A DNA stretch of 64,000 nt from Branchinecta lynchi (taxonomy: Eukaryota > Arthropoda > Branchiopoda > Anostraca > Branchinectidae). Made by a program: the position numbers and the translations under genes. The notes under the pieces were generated by a model, which worked only from the letters and a program-made list of their open reading frames with translations, searched no databases and was not told where the DNA came from. Numbering within the stretch: position 1 is the stretch's first letter; each line of letters begins with the position of its first letter. Shown here in pieces: positions 1 through 12,600 of this stretch. The stretch is taken from assembly GCA_023053575.1 (NCBI GenBank), contig JAKZAP010000007.1, positions 16,831,508-16,895,507 of the forward strand, in the 5' to 3' direction.

Positions 1-359
1 ATATTTATATCTTCCTTACATGCTTATATACTGTTTGGATATTTCATAACATTCCAAAGCCAGCTTTATTTGGTACATACCTATCTGTTTCTGGTAGGAT
101 ATTTGGTATACTTCATGCTGTATTTTTCTATTTGTTTATTGAACTAAGAGCTACCAGCTCAAACATACAAAGCACAAATAACAAACAGGACAATAACACG
201 AAAAAGAAAGAAAAAGGTTTAGCGAACACAAAAATGATGCTTTACTTCAGATTTGCCCGCTTGTTGTAGCGTTAGACTTAACTATATGGCTTCTTGCTAG
301 ACCACAAGTCTTGAACTGAACTGAATTGAAAACGGCAGGGAGGAATGTGAAAAACTTAC
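1..359. other. OPLAH: OPLAH intron, 5' part only
   Basis: AT-rich intron downstream of exon 18, with donor GTAAGT at 354-359. No exon or repeat recognised. Confidence 0.6.
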
Positions 360-696
360 CGCTCCTGCTCCTCCGGCCACCGTCTCATAATACCCCAATT
401 TCTCGTTACCAAACGTGATATTGTTCATATCCCCGCAACTCGCGGCGCAGGCACCGAATGCTTTGAGGACAACGTCCACAATTCTCTGGGACGTCTGGAC
501 GTTCCCTCCAACGACAGCTGCGTCAGCGGATGGACTGAGAATTGTCCCGGGAGGGATGTTAATGTTGATGGGTTTCAAGCAACCCTGGTTTAGAGGCACG
601 TCATGCCCGACCAGGCAGCGGAGGCAGTAGATGATGGCTGACAGAGTGATGGCTTTTGGGGTGTTGCAGTTCCCGTACACTTGCTGACCAGTCCCC
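360..696 (-). CDS. OPLAH: OPLAH exon 18 (last exon in window)
   Basis: Residues 1003-1115. [60 protein letters not shown], then [12 protein letters not shown]. Acceptor ttttag|G, donor GCG|GTAAGT. The next family block (GPxWxGxSGVHxHMTNTRITDPE) is not found in positions 1-359, so at least one more exon lies to the left. Confidence 0.95.
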
Positions 697-3600
697 CTAA
701 AAAGAAGATTTTGCTTTACATTGGTAAGATCTCACTTGAAGAACACCAGCAATTGTTTTCTAGTAAATTTACAAAGATTTTAGAACTTCAACGCCGTAAG
801 AGAACCGCAAGAATATCGCATTTACGCGGCAAAACCCTGTCGGTTTCTCAGGTAAATTGACAATGGTCTATGTATAAGGAACAATGACTGTATCATGTGA
901 CAATTCTCAGAGAAAATTTCGGAGCTGAAATTTAAGTGTCGGAGCCTTTTCGTGAAAAAAATATTCTGTTGAATACAAGGCTTGGGTATTTTCGTAGGAA
1001 ATAAGGACAGTAGTGTATATTCGATATGCTGATCGCTGAACTATTCTTAGGCTAATTTTTGGAGCTGAAATCTGAATATTTGAGTAATTTCTCGAGAGAA
1101 CATTCCTTGAACTTGCACCATTTTGTTTTCTTTCCTCTCAGTTTTTACAAAAAAAGGAATTTAGGGGGGGGATACGATATCCTACTGTACGGGACGCACC
1201 GGTTGACGTCCTGCAAAAACATCAGGCAGGCGATCCTAATGTCGTGGAAGCCGTAAATCTCAAAGTGTTGTCTATTCGTTTTTGCGAGAACCTTGCGAAG
1301 AGAGTTAACTGCGTCACTGGTTCCACTCCAAGCTCCAAAGCCCGGAAACTGAACTACGGAATTTGTGGGACCCCAAACGACAGAGAGGGACACCTGAAAG
1401 ATTGAAAACAAGCCAATGTGTCTGAATCAACTGAAGTATTCAACAAAACCTGGCATGGGGATGCTTCAGTTTGAGGATGGGGTATGCCCCTCAACCTTTA
1501 GAGTGGTTGTTAGGCTAGGTACGAACCTCAAATTAAGACTGAAGTCAGGCATGATTGCAGGTAGAACTCTTCTGCCTACAGCCTGACGAGGACCCTTACC
1601 AAGAAGGGACGAAATTTCGCTAGAGCAAATCTTAGCTGACTTACCCGTTTTGCTTCAATTCTTATTCACGATTCGCAATAACCTTGGGTTGACGAAGTAT
1701 AGCTTCAAATAGAACCAAAGATACGAATATCCGTACCTCAATGCCGTCCCAGAAACGAAAGCACATTTGTTGACGGAGATCGATGACGGATAAAAGCCTA
1801 CACGAAAGCCTGCTACTTACGTGAAGTCGAAAACTGCTTCTCCGGCGTCAACGTCTATGGAAATGTTCAGTTTGATCTTTGTACCGTCGTCCATGAAGTC
1901 TTCGGCTGAAATCACGCTTTTCCCAGTACTCTGCAAAAGGAGACGGCCTTTCATTACATTTTTATTTGGCTTGGTGCTGGAATGATTTCTCATACGACTG
2001 TGACAATAAATACAGATAAAAAAAAAGAGGTTCAATTTGCATGAAGAGATCCAATTAATCCTCATAACTTTCCGTATAGACAAACACGGTCAAATATAGA
2101 GAAAGCTACTGTTAATGACTGTTAATTGTAATATTGATATTTACAGACATATGAATAAGCACTTACTGTATTTTGCTAAGCACTTAGCTGAACTTTGCCG
2201 ACGGAAAAAAAAGCTCACAAAAGCAGGGTCACAACCCATGGTTAAACCAGAATGCGATACTGTGCTGGATCGCTACATTTTTATGTTTTAGTAAAAATGC
2301 TTGTCATATGGCATCCGTTTACGTCACGACGCTATAATTTTGCGCCGGAGGGTTGCTTCTTAAGGTACGTGCGCAGCCGCAGCCGGATGCGAATTTCCTC
2401 TATCACTCCGAAAAATTAACGTATCGCAGGCAGGTTTGCACATAGTGATGCAAATTTTGCACGCGACATTGGACTGTATGTAGACGTAGCTTTTGCGTTG
2501 TGCGCACCAAAATGGAAGCGGTTTGTGTGAATCGCGGTAAAGCAGAAAATCAAACAGGTCAGAGCTGGGTTACCTCGAGTGCTTTTACGCCAACTTCTTT
2601 GAGCATTTCCCTCACAGCCAGTTCGGCATTCTCCTGAATATACTTCATGTATGCCTGAACCACATCCAATCCATAATAGTCGATAAGCTCGCAGACAAGG
2701 TTGATACCCTTAGAAAAGAAAATTATAAGTTGCAATATCCCAACCCTTGCGACTTTCAGTTTATGAGCAGTGACAAACTCAATGCTCTTTGCGAAATAAA
2801 CACAAACTTGTTAGATACAAATTTACTTTACCGATGAGGGTAAAAATCTCACACGGACACAATAATAATCATTAACGTACCTATATTGATGGTAATTTAT
2901 TAGAAGAATTTCAACTAAATTTCAAAACCGGAAAATGAAAACAGATAAAGTTTGAACAACACAAATACCAGTAAATAATTTACAGACCGTTCGGAAAAGC
3001 GTATCGGGCTGCTCCAGCTTTAATTTTCCTAGAGAGCCGCACATCTCCCTTGTATCTGCTGAGTCGATGTCCTTGTTTAAGGAGGGGAAATAGATGACGA
3101 CCTGAGAGGAATCTTTGTCTCGGCTACGTTGTTTTCGCGCCCTACTTACCTATGACTTACCTTTTGATTAGCTGCGATTTGTGCCTGCAGATCCGAAATG
3201 TTATCGTTCAGAGCTCGTGTACCTGAGCAGCCAGGAGTCTTGGCTGGTTCCATGAAGGCTTCTATCAGGGCTTCCTCCTGAAGAAGAATTTCAAATTTCT
3301 ATGCAACGTTATCAGAGTGCAGCTGGAGTGGGTTGCCTGCGAAACGTCCCCATGACAAAATGTTCGCATGGCGAAACGTTCCCGTGACGAAAAGTTTCCA
3401 TGGCAAAATGTTTCGTGGCGTAAAGTCCTCATGACAGAATGTCCAGGGCTAAACAAATTATAATTAAACATGAGAATTGTTTGTTTCAGGATTTCACCCT
3501 AGCATTCTTTCAAAACAGATTAATTTACGTCCACAGCATAGGAATAAGAAATTCTTATTTTTTAATAAGCGCACAAAGCTTGTACCATTTAATTTACTCG

Positions 3601-6600
3601 TTTTCTGCTTATTTCACTAGTTTGATTTTTTGGTTTATCCAACTTATCTCGATTTGTTCACTATTGTTTGAATCATAGTCGGGATATACCTCACTGATCT
3701 CTATTTTTTCTATATCTAACTGATCTCTATTTTTTCTATATCTAACTGATTTTTTTTCTGACTGATATAACAGGATCAGCCTTGTCTTCTTGAAACACAA
3801 CGAATGCCAAACGGAAGTGGTGTCCTCGCTTCTCTGGCGCCAGCGACTGCGCGCGACGGTCACGGACTAACCCATCCTATAACTACTATGAGCGTGTTCC
3901 ATCCTACTTACCGTAGTTACTACGCGTGACGTCGCGAATTCTGGCTTTTTGCCGTCAAGGCTGGAACGATTTTTCTATTTTCCAGCAGGATCTCACGCCA
4001 GGGGCGAATCCGACCAATCACGTTCCAGAGATGCGTAGTTACTACGCTTACCACGCTCCCGAGCATGGTAAGCAAATGGTAACTATTAGTTACTATTCCG
4101 ACAAGGTTGGAACGGTCAGCGTAGTAACTTTTCGTGAGGATGGAACGGAAATAGTAACTAATAGTAACTATTGCTACAAGGGTGGAACACGCTCTATATA
4201 TACAATGACAACAATCTGAAGTAGTTTTGCGTCTACACTGTCTGAAATTTGACGGCACTAAACATACCGATGCACATATTCCGCATCCTTGTTTTATGTG
4301 TTGAATAAAGGTACTGGAGCATATACGTTTCGACCATTCCAAGTGTCACTTTTCTGGTAAGAAATCCAACTATAAACGATTGAGTGGCATACAACTATTT
4401 CACATATTGAGCTTTTCGAAAACATAAGGTCTGATAACACCTAACACAAGAACCAGTATTCCTGTGTTAAAGTGTAAAAGTTTACCTGGAAAACTTTGTC
4501 CCGGACCAAGATGAAACTCTTAAAGACTGCACCCTCCTCAGCAAGCGACTTGGAGTGGGGTGGCATGGACCCGGGGGTAGCTCCACCAATGTCGGCGTGG
4601 TGCCCCCTCGAGGCAACGAAGAAAACGGGTCGCTTTTCGTCGCTGAAAGAAGTAACGAGGACGCATTTACTGTAGGACACCGATAAGGAAACTCTGAACA
4701 GTAAACTGAAAGACGAAAATCCTCCTCAGCCGGGATCTGAACCCAGGTCCTTCGGCTTACTAGCTCACTGCTCTACCACTGAGCTACCAAGGGGCTTGTG
4801 AACATAGTTAGCAAACCACTAAAATAGTCATATTGAAACGGGCCATAGGAACAGTGATCCCGGTGACGGTAAATTGATTGACCTCCTTGACCGCTGAATT
4901 CTTCTTGCGCCCATTAGATCCCCTTTGGTGGAACGGAGTCAAGTGTGAAGAGGCCCAGTGGTTTTCCAGTTTTCGCGAGGCTTTAAGAAAAACTAGAAAT
5001 ATCCGACTCTCCTTGAGACAGAAATCGGGGAAGAGCATGGAAAGGGATAAGAAACCAACCTACCTCCAAAACACTGGGGTTATAACTGTCAGATCAGGCA
5101 GATGAGACCCACCCGCCATCGGATGGTTGGATAGGTAAACATCGCCGGGCAAAATATCATCACCTCGGGCTCTCAGCTAAAAGACAACGAGGGTGAACAT
5201 TCTATTGACCGAAGTCAGGAAATCTATCCTGAGCCGCTGGTAAAGTCTTGCGCAATCTTCAAATTTAAAAATAAACCAACAACCATGTGCGTTGATGACA
5301 AGATCTGTGCCGAGGATCTGAAAGTCGCACAGCCCTGCCCTGATATGTCTCCGGCATCAGCCAAAAGTGAATGGACCCATCCATGAACGAAAACAAGATA
5401 TTTGTGCAGAGGCAGGCAAACCCTAGCACAGCTGTGCAACAAGGTAGGTACAATTTCACATTTGAATTGAAGCTACCCTTTGGTTTGAGAGTTTGACGCT
5501 AGGCGACTTTCAACCACCCAGCAACGGTCGTAGGAAGGGTGGAATGTGTCACGATAGAACGGAGGGGGAAATCTGAACAGACTGAAGACAGAAAAAGAAA
5601 TCCCTTCTGAAAGACTGAAAGCGCCCCGCTCTTTTGACCAGATGCGTTGTTATTATTATTCCTATTAATGTTTATTTAGCTCCCGCCCCCAAAGATGGAG
5701 CACAAAAAGGAACACTAAAAAAGAGAAAAAAGACACTTACAATAAATTATAATGTAAAATATAGTCATAGAACACGGTTGCCTGTCGTCAAACATACACA
5801 AACTACTTATCCGGTTGTGGGGATAGTTGGTATACAGTATGATAAGGATCTAACGAAACTCTAAATTAAAACCACCGTCTTAAAACAGAAACTATATGAT
5901 CATATGTATTGAAGTTTGTACTGATATTACCTGGTACTGAACAGCCTCTTGCATTGCTCCAAGATGGACAGGAATGTGGGGAGCATTTGAAACCAATCCC
6001 CCATCCGGACCGAAGAGGGCGCACGAGAAGTCCAGTCGCTCCTTGATGTTCGTAGAGACGGAAGTTCTCTGAAGAACCCTAGACGAAAAAGTAATATTTT
6101 CACAACGCCAGGCCAACAGATTACCCAGAGCTGACGGTCGTTTGGCTGATATGCTGTAGACCGAACTTGTATTTCAACTTATGCCAACAGATTACGAAAG
6201 CAGGCGGGTACTCTGGCTGACGTTCTGTAGAAACATGGCTTGTATGTCAGCTTATTCCAACAGATTATAGCCGCGCATACAGAATCTGATAATATTTAAC
6301 ATACGACATACGCACGCAAAATTCACGTCACCATGGGGAAATGTGAATGCGACGAGTCAAATTCCGGAGCAAAAGAGAAAATAGCATTCGACTGCGAAGT
6401 CGGACAGTGTGTGTACATACCTTAAAGAGAGCGGACGGTCGCTAATGTGTACTACTGACAATATTTCAATTCACTTTTTGTTGACTTAAAAGAAGATCAA
6501 TATAGTTGCTGCACTGTCAGAAGTTTCATAACAGATTCCACAAGGATCCGCAGTTCCAACAGATAACACTTAGGATATTAGCTGTTATGATTTTGCAAAT

Positions 6601-9600
6601 TTATGTATACAAGAAACGTTGTGCATACAAGAAGACTCGGACCACGACATCTTCTCACTTTCCTGTTTATTAGCATGATATCGGAAAAGTCAGCAGATGC
6701 TTTCCGGTTCTTCTTGGCAATGGTTGGCAATGCACAACCTTCAATACACAACATTTACAAAATCATAACATACATCCCAAGTCTTATCTGTTGAAGCTGC
6801 GCATCCTTGTGTTATATATTATGAACTTCTGATAGTGTGAAATTCCTGCAAAAACAAAATGAGAGCCTGAAGCTTTAAAGAACCTGTCTTACCTATAATA
6901 CTAACGCAACCTACTTCCATAATCACTCCATACATTTCTAAACCCGGAGACCCCAATTTCGTACGGTACTAAACTTTCTAACAAACCACGCTGATTTTCT
7001 CACTTGCCGTGTTTTGCTACCTTCGATGTGTATCACGCTGTCGACGGTTGTCTGCGAGAAGTTTTCAATCAGAAAAACCGGTTATGTAAATTGTTTCCCT
7101 GTTTTCGCTACAAGTCAACGGGTCTCAGAAAAGGCTTAAAACAGCTAAAACCGTGGGTTATTTGTCGAAAGCACAGCCTATTTTTAAAGTATTCAAATCT
7201 TTTACAATACTGTAAGCTGAAGAGTAAATTGTGCGAGGGGTCCTTTAAAGACATTCGAAGTAAGCCGAAGTTCATTTTAAATTGTCAAAGTGGTTACGCG
7301 AGTCTCAGAAGCTGGTTTCCCACCAGATGAACTGTAAGGCAAGGTAAGAGATATTTACGAAACTTAAAGCACAGCTCGCACTATTTTCTGCTTATGTTCT
7401 AATATTCAAAACTACCCGAATACCGCAAAGCTAGGCTTCTCTTTTAACAAATAATCAACGTCCTTTGCTGTTTTAAGCCTTTGCTTATGCAATTCTTCGT
7501 TCTGCCCAGGCCCATTGTCTTTTAGCAGAATCTCGGCAAAGCGTTTTACGCATCAACAGCATGAGACGCGATCACTCCTCGGGAGCACAATGCGCACGGA
7601 AACTAGTGAATCGCAGCAAGTGCAAAGGTTAGTGACGTGTCATTCGCGGGTTCACAATGTAACATGAAATTTGCTCTTCGGGTTGAATTCTTCGGGGAAC
7701 TAACTAGGCAACGTGAAGTGTTGCAACAACTTTTGTTCGGCTTCACCGTCTAAAGTGTTGCGAGAGCAACATTTTGGTTTTGTTTCTTCGCTATCGGTTA
7801 AAAGCTGAAGTTGTCAACATCGAAGTTTTCAAAATGGTATGTTCCAAGAAGATTTCTTTTTCTGAACTAACGACACAGCCCTTGATAAGATTGCTAAGCG
7901 TTGAAAACGAAATAGAATACAGCAGTAAGGAATAAATTGACTTTGCAGCCAGTTGAACTTTATCCTTTTCATTTGTAGGTAGACATCGTGACATTCGTGA
8001 CCGGTGAAAAGTTGGAACATTATTTTATATAAACTAGTTGGTATTATAAAGCTATCTGTAACTTTTCAGGATCAGAATACCATAGATCCCAATCTACTAA
8101 TTTTTGCAAAACTTCGTTGTTTGACATTATAATTTGTATCCGTTGCGTAATTGGTTGCGTAAACTTAATTCTAGGTTACAGTGATAGACCATCATCATAG
8201 ACTATTCTAGCCCCTCATGAAAATGACAATGCTTTAGCAACCGAATCTTACTTGCATGTCCATCTCCCCGTGATAGACATGGAACCAAACTTTTCTTATC
8301 ATCAACGAGACCAAAGGTTTTGATGGGATCTCGAAAATTTAATATTTAATCCAGACAATTGGGTCTTGTAGGGGTCTTCGCCAGACTCCTAGAACATTTT
8401 TACTGTGTAAATTTAGAAACAGATTAAGGCCAATGTCTAATCATCTGAAAAAAAAAAACAAGTTTAGATAGGGATTCAGCATTTAAGTTTACCCCTATAC
8501 GTCATATCTAATTTAAGGAAATTGATCAAACTTTCTGCCTACTTTTGGCCGAATTTCTGATTTTGACCTGATTTTGGGTGGCGAACTACTTGTCTGTCAA
8601 AAAACTAAAGATCAAAAATGAAATTAAGCATAGGCTATTCATTACCCCTATATCGAACCTCTAATCAACTTCAGATAAAACTTCAGCTTTTAACAAATTT
8701 TCAGGTTTTGTCCGGATTCCGGGCGAACTATATGTCAGGGTAGAAAATGACTGTCATAACCGGACTCAGCATGTCTTTTTACCTCTTAATCGAACCTCTA
8801 ATCAACTTCAGATAAAAGTTTTCCTTTGACAAACTTTCTGGTTTTGGCCGGATTCCGGCCGAACTAATTGTCCGACGAGAAAACGATTTTCATATTCCTG
8901 TTCAGCATGTCTTCTTAAACCCGACGATAATTTCATTGCTGTTAAAAAATTGTTTGCCCCTTAATCTGAACCCCTTCCCCACTCCTAAGTGTACGGGTAC
9001 AGAGCCGATCTGCGAACTCGACCTGTCCCTTGACCCAAAGAATCCTCACACCAAGATTCATCAAAATATCTCTTTCCCTTAGAGAGTTATCGTGCTCAAA
9101 GACGGGCGGACGGATGGAAAACTTTTACGTAGTCACAGGTACACTTACGTTTAGGGATCCCCAAAAATGAAATGACAAAGTCAGCAGAAATCACGAACAG
9201 AAATGGGTAGAAACAAAAGATGGCAGCACTTTCGGACCGGTGGGAAAATGCCGCTTTGTTGTTACTGTAAATTTGTCTATTTATCCCTAAAAGAAGATAA
9301 ACTGTCGGGGGGGGGGGGGGGCAGGGAAACTGCCGCACATATTTAGCACTTGTAGATTTTAGTCCATCTTCAGTCTGAAACTGGTGTCTGCCTGCTTGCC
9401 TGCTAGAACGGAGCTTCCCACTCGAAAGCAGAAACATGGTTTGATGAAACAAAAGCTTGGCTGCACAACTTCAGATAGTCCTCTCTGACATAGGCTATAC
9501 TCCACTTCACTTCACACAACGTAGGTTTTGGATTGACGACAAGCAAAATTTATCTTTTTTGGACCTAGGCAATAGTTGTACGGAGCTTTCCAAAATATAA

Positions 9601-12600
9601 TGTCAAATTCATCAATCCGGCCTATGGTTCACACTTCTCGTAAAAACCGCAGAGGTCAAACCCATACCACTTTCTATAGCAATAAGCAGAAATCGGGGCA
9701 CTAGGACAAAAAAAAAACACACGACAAAACAACACAATGAATGCTGTTACGGAAGTAGGTTACATAGGCATTATAGGTGCGACAGGTCCTTTAAACGGTT
9801 TGGCTAGAAATAATGGGCTACTAGTTATTAGAGTGAGTTGTGTGCTGAAACTTCACATGCGACAAAAAAAAAGAGAATGCAGTCGAATCGAAAGGATCCA
9901 TGATTTTGACTCGACAAATCCGACTTCGGATCCGGCTTTAAAGAAAACGGATAAGACCCGGCATCTATCCGATCAAAGCCTTGAACTCTGGATTAGAATA
10001 TGGATTCGTCCATCTCTGCTATAGAAGCTTCTCCTTGCAAGCACGCTCTTCCGCTAACGACGCTCTGTCTCACCGACCCCACTGACAAATGAGAAAAGAA
10101 ACTTACCTTCCCATTTGCTCCGCGATACTCATAAACCTATGAGAAAATATCGACAGCTGTATCGCGTCCAATTCTGTGCCAAGTTTATTAGCCGACTCGG
10201 ATCCGACCTCGATGCTTATATCGCCGCTTTCGGTTACTGAAGCTGTACAGTTTGGTTCGACGACGATTGTACTCAGCTTATCAATGATGATCGCTGGTCC
10301 TTTGACAACGTCGGAGCTAGCTAGTTTTTCCATCAGATAGACGGGCGTGCTAGTCCAGCCAATAGCGAAGTACACTTGGGTGAACTGAACCGAACAACAA
10401 AAATGAACAACGTAATACGCACATCGTTGAAAAGCGACTTTTCTTCTTGACACGTACGAAGTTGTCAAATTATGGTTTAATGCTCCAGGTTAGCGCTCTC
10501 AATCTCATCCCTGTATGTTCTCTTTTTTTTTTTTCTTGAAAGTCAGAGGCAAGTTCTTCCGTTCCCTGAATAACTATCAAAGGGGTTCCGAAGTTTTGCA
10601 AAGATTTGAACTTATATTCTAAATTAATCGTTCTCTACAGCAAGGAGCACGGCACTTAGCTAGTAACTCAGCAGGAAGTATAGAACCATACTGACAGAAT
10701 GTTGATAACATTTACGTTACTATACTTTTCGGAGTAATATTATTTTCGGGAAACATGAGTTGCGTTTTTCATGGCATCTGATACCACGGTCTTAAGTCGT
10801 TTTTGCAGTTACCGTGGTATCAGAAAAAGTCATCTCACTTTCACCAACACCAACACAAGAGCCTAGGTTTTTGCCAAATTGGTGGGAAAAAAGTCTGACA
10901 AAAATGGTAACTGCAAAACGATAAAATGCAGATCCAGTTACCGTCATATCAGCAAAAACGCAACTATGGCTCTTAAGCGGCCAAACACAAATATTCTTGG
11001 CATCCGTCATGACAATTAACACAAGGAAGCGTTTCCATGCATTAAATTCATCTTTAACGCCACAGGTGTTATCCAGGACAGTTAGCTTCAGGCTATTCAG
11101 GACCTTCTTATGCGTTAAAATTATCAGCTCCAACTGAAGTATCCATGAACGTAAGAATATCATCATAGGCGACGCGGAAAGAATTTTAAACGGAGGGCTG
11201 AAACGGCCCTCCGTATAAAATTGTGACGGCTGGGCAGCGGCAGGTTCGCCTGTGCTTTCCCGGATCCACATTCTTTTGGCACTTGACTTTAAGCTTGCTG
11301 TCGGTGGATCCACATTTGCCTAGGCGAATTCTAGCAGAAAAAAAAAAATGTGCCGCGACATTTCATCTCCAAGTAGAATTTTGGTCGCGCCGTCCCGCGA
11401 AAAAGATTCGCGTACTCTGAGCAGAAAGCTTTAAGCTAGGTTAATACAGTACGCAAGCACATCCCGGTAGCGAAAATCATCGCTGCAATAGCGCCTAATG
11501 ATGACCATTTGCACAAAAGGTCGTCGATGGATATAGGAACAATAGAAATGCCGTTTCTTCAACCTCAGCAATCTCCACTATCCAGCAAAGCGACTCTTTT
11601 TCGGACCAGAGCGAGAAATCAAGCGTCGCTGACAGTACCAGCACCACGCCAAGTGATGTAAAATCCGACTGACTATGAGAAATCGCCTCCTGTTAGAAGT
11701 AAGGCTTACAGATCGAGCTGGCAAGCCGGGCTATATAAAGGCAGACTAGAAGTAGAAAAATATACAAAGGTAATCCAAAGGATTCAATGTTCCTTCAGCC
11801 AAAGCTGACTGCTAATCGTATTTGTCATGTATTTCCAGTTTGATCAGCTTTAGCCTGAACAGGACCCTTGCCAAGAAGGGTCGAAATATAGCTCTAATAA
11901 AATGCAACTGACGTATCCGTTTTGCACTGTCAAATATGGGGTAAATGGGAAGAAAAATTCACCTACTGTTTCAGGCTTGGCATCAGTCATATTTTTAGGC
12001 ATCGTCCTTTTGATGTCAAGTCGGGAATTTCCAACCCCTCTTACGCGGATGTCATCGACAATCACCCTCCGACCTTTAAGGGTGAATCCAAACTCCCTTT
12101 GGTATCTGTAACAAGAGCTTGCTATTTACGGTCCCTCAAAAGCAGTGACGCCATAGCCCGATACCTGAGGGGCACCTGAACTAAAAAGGCATGGCTTGGG
12201 GGGGGGGGGGGGGTCCGGGAAGGTCAAGCACATTTCTGCCGTTTGGCCATCGAGTCTAAACTGCCAAATTAGCTATTTGTGTTATTATTATAGATTGGTA
12301 TTCGAAAGAACTTGAACTTGAAGTGAATACAACAAACCTCCACGACCTCCACGGACTTTCTTACTGGGAATCAAAGGCGTAGAATCATCGCGAAGCTCTT
12401 CTTTCTAAGTAGAGCTAAACGCTTAAACTTGAAACTGAAGTGAGTTCACCAAGCCTCCACGAGCTCCACTAGCTTTCTTACTGGGAGTCAAAGCGTACAA
12501 TCATCGCGAAGAGAAATCGCTTCTTCTTAGAAACTATCGCTTGTGTCATTTCTCAGCATCCTACTTTGTCCCCAGCGCATCTACTCTCTTAATTTCCTAA

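Noticed and set aside
7004..7330. 108-codon frame at 7004-7330 as a nested gene
   Set aside because: No recognisable motif, no splice or promoter context, composition as in the flanking intron.
10501..10535. Poly-T run as a terminator or retrotransposon tail
   Set aside because: No adjacent LINE or Pol III gene; ordinary intronic T-run.
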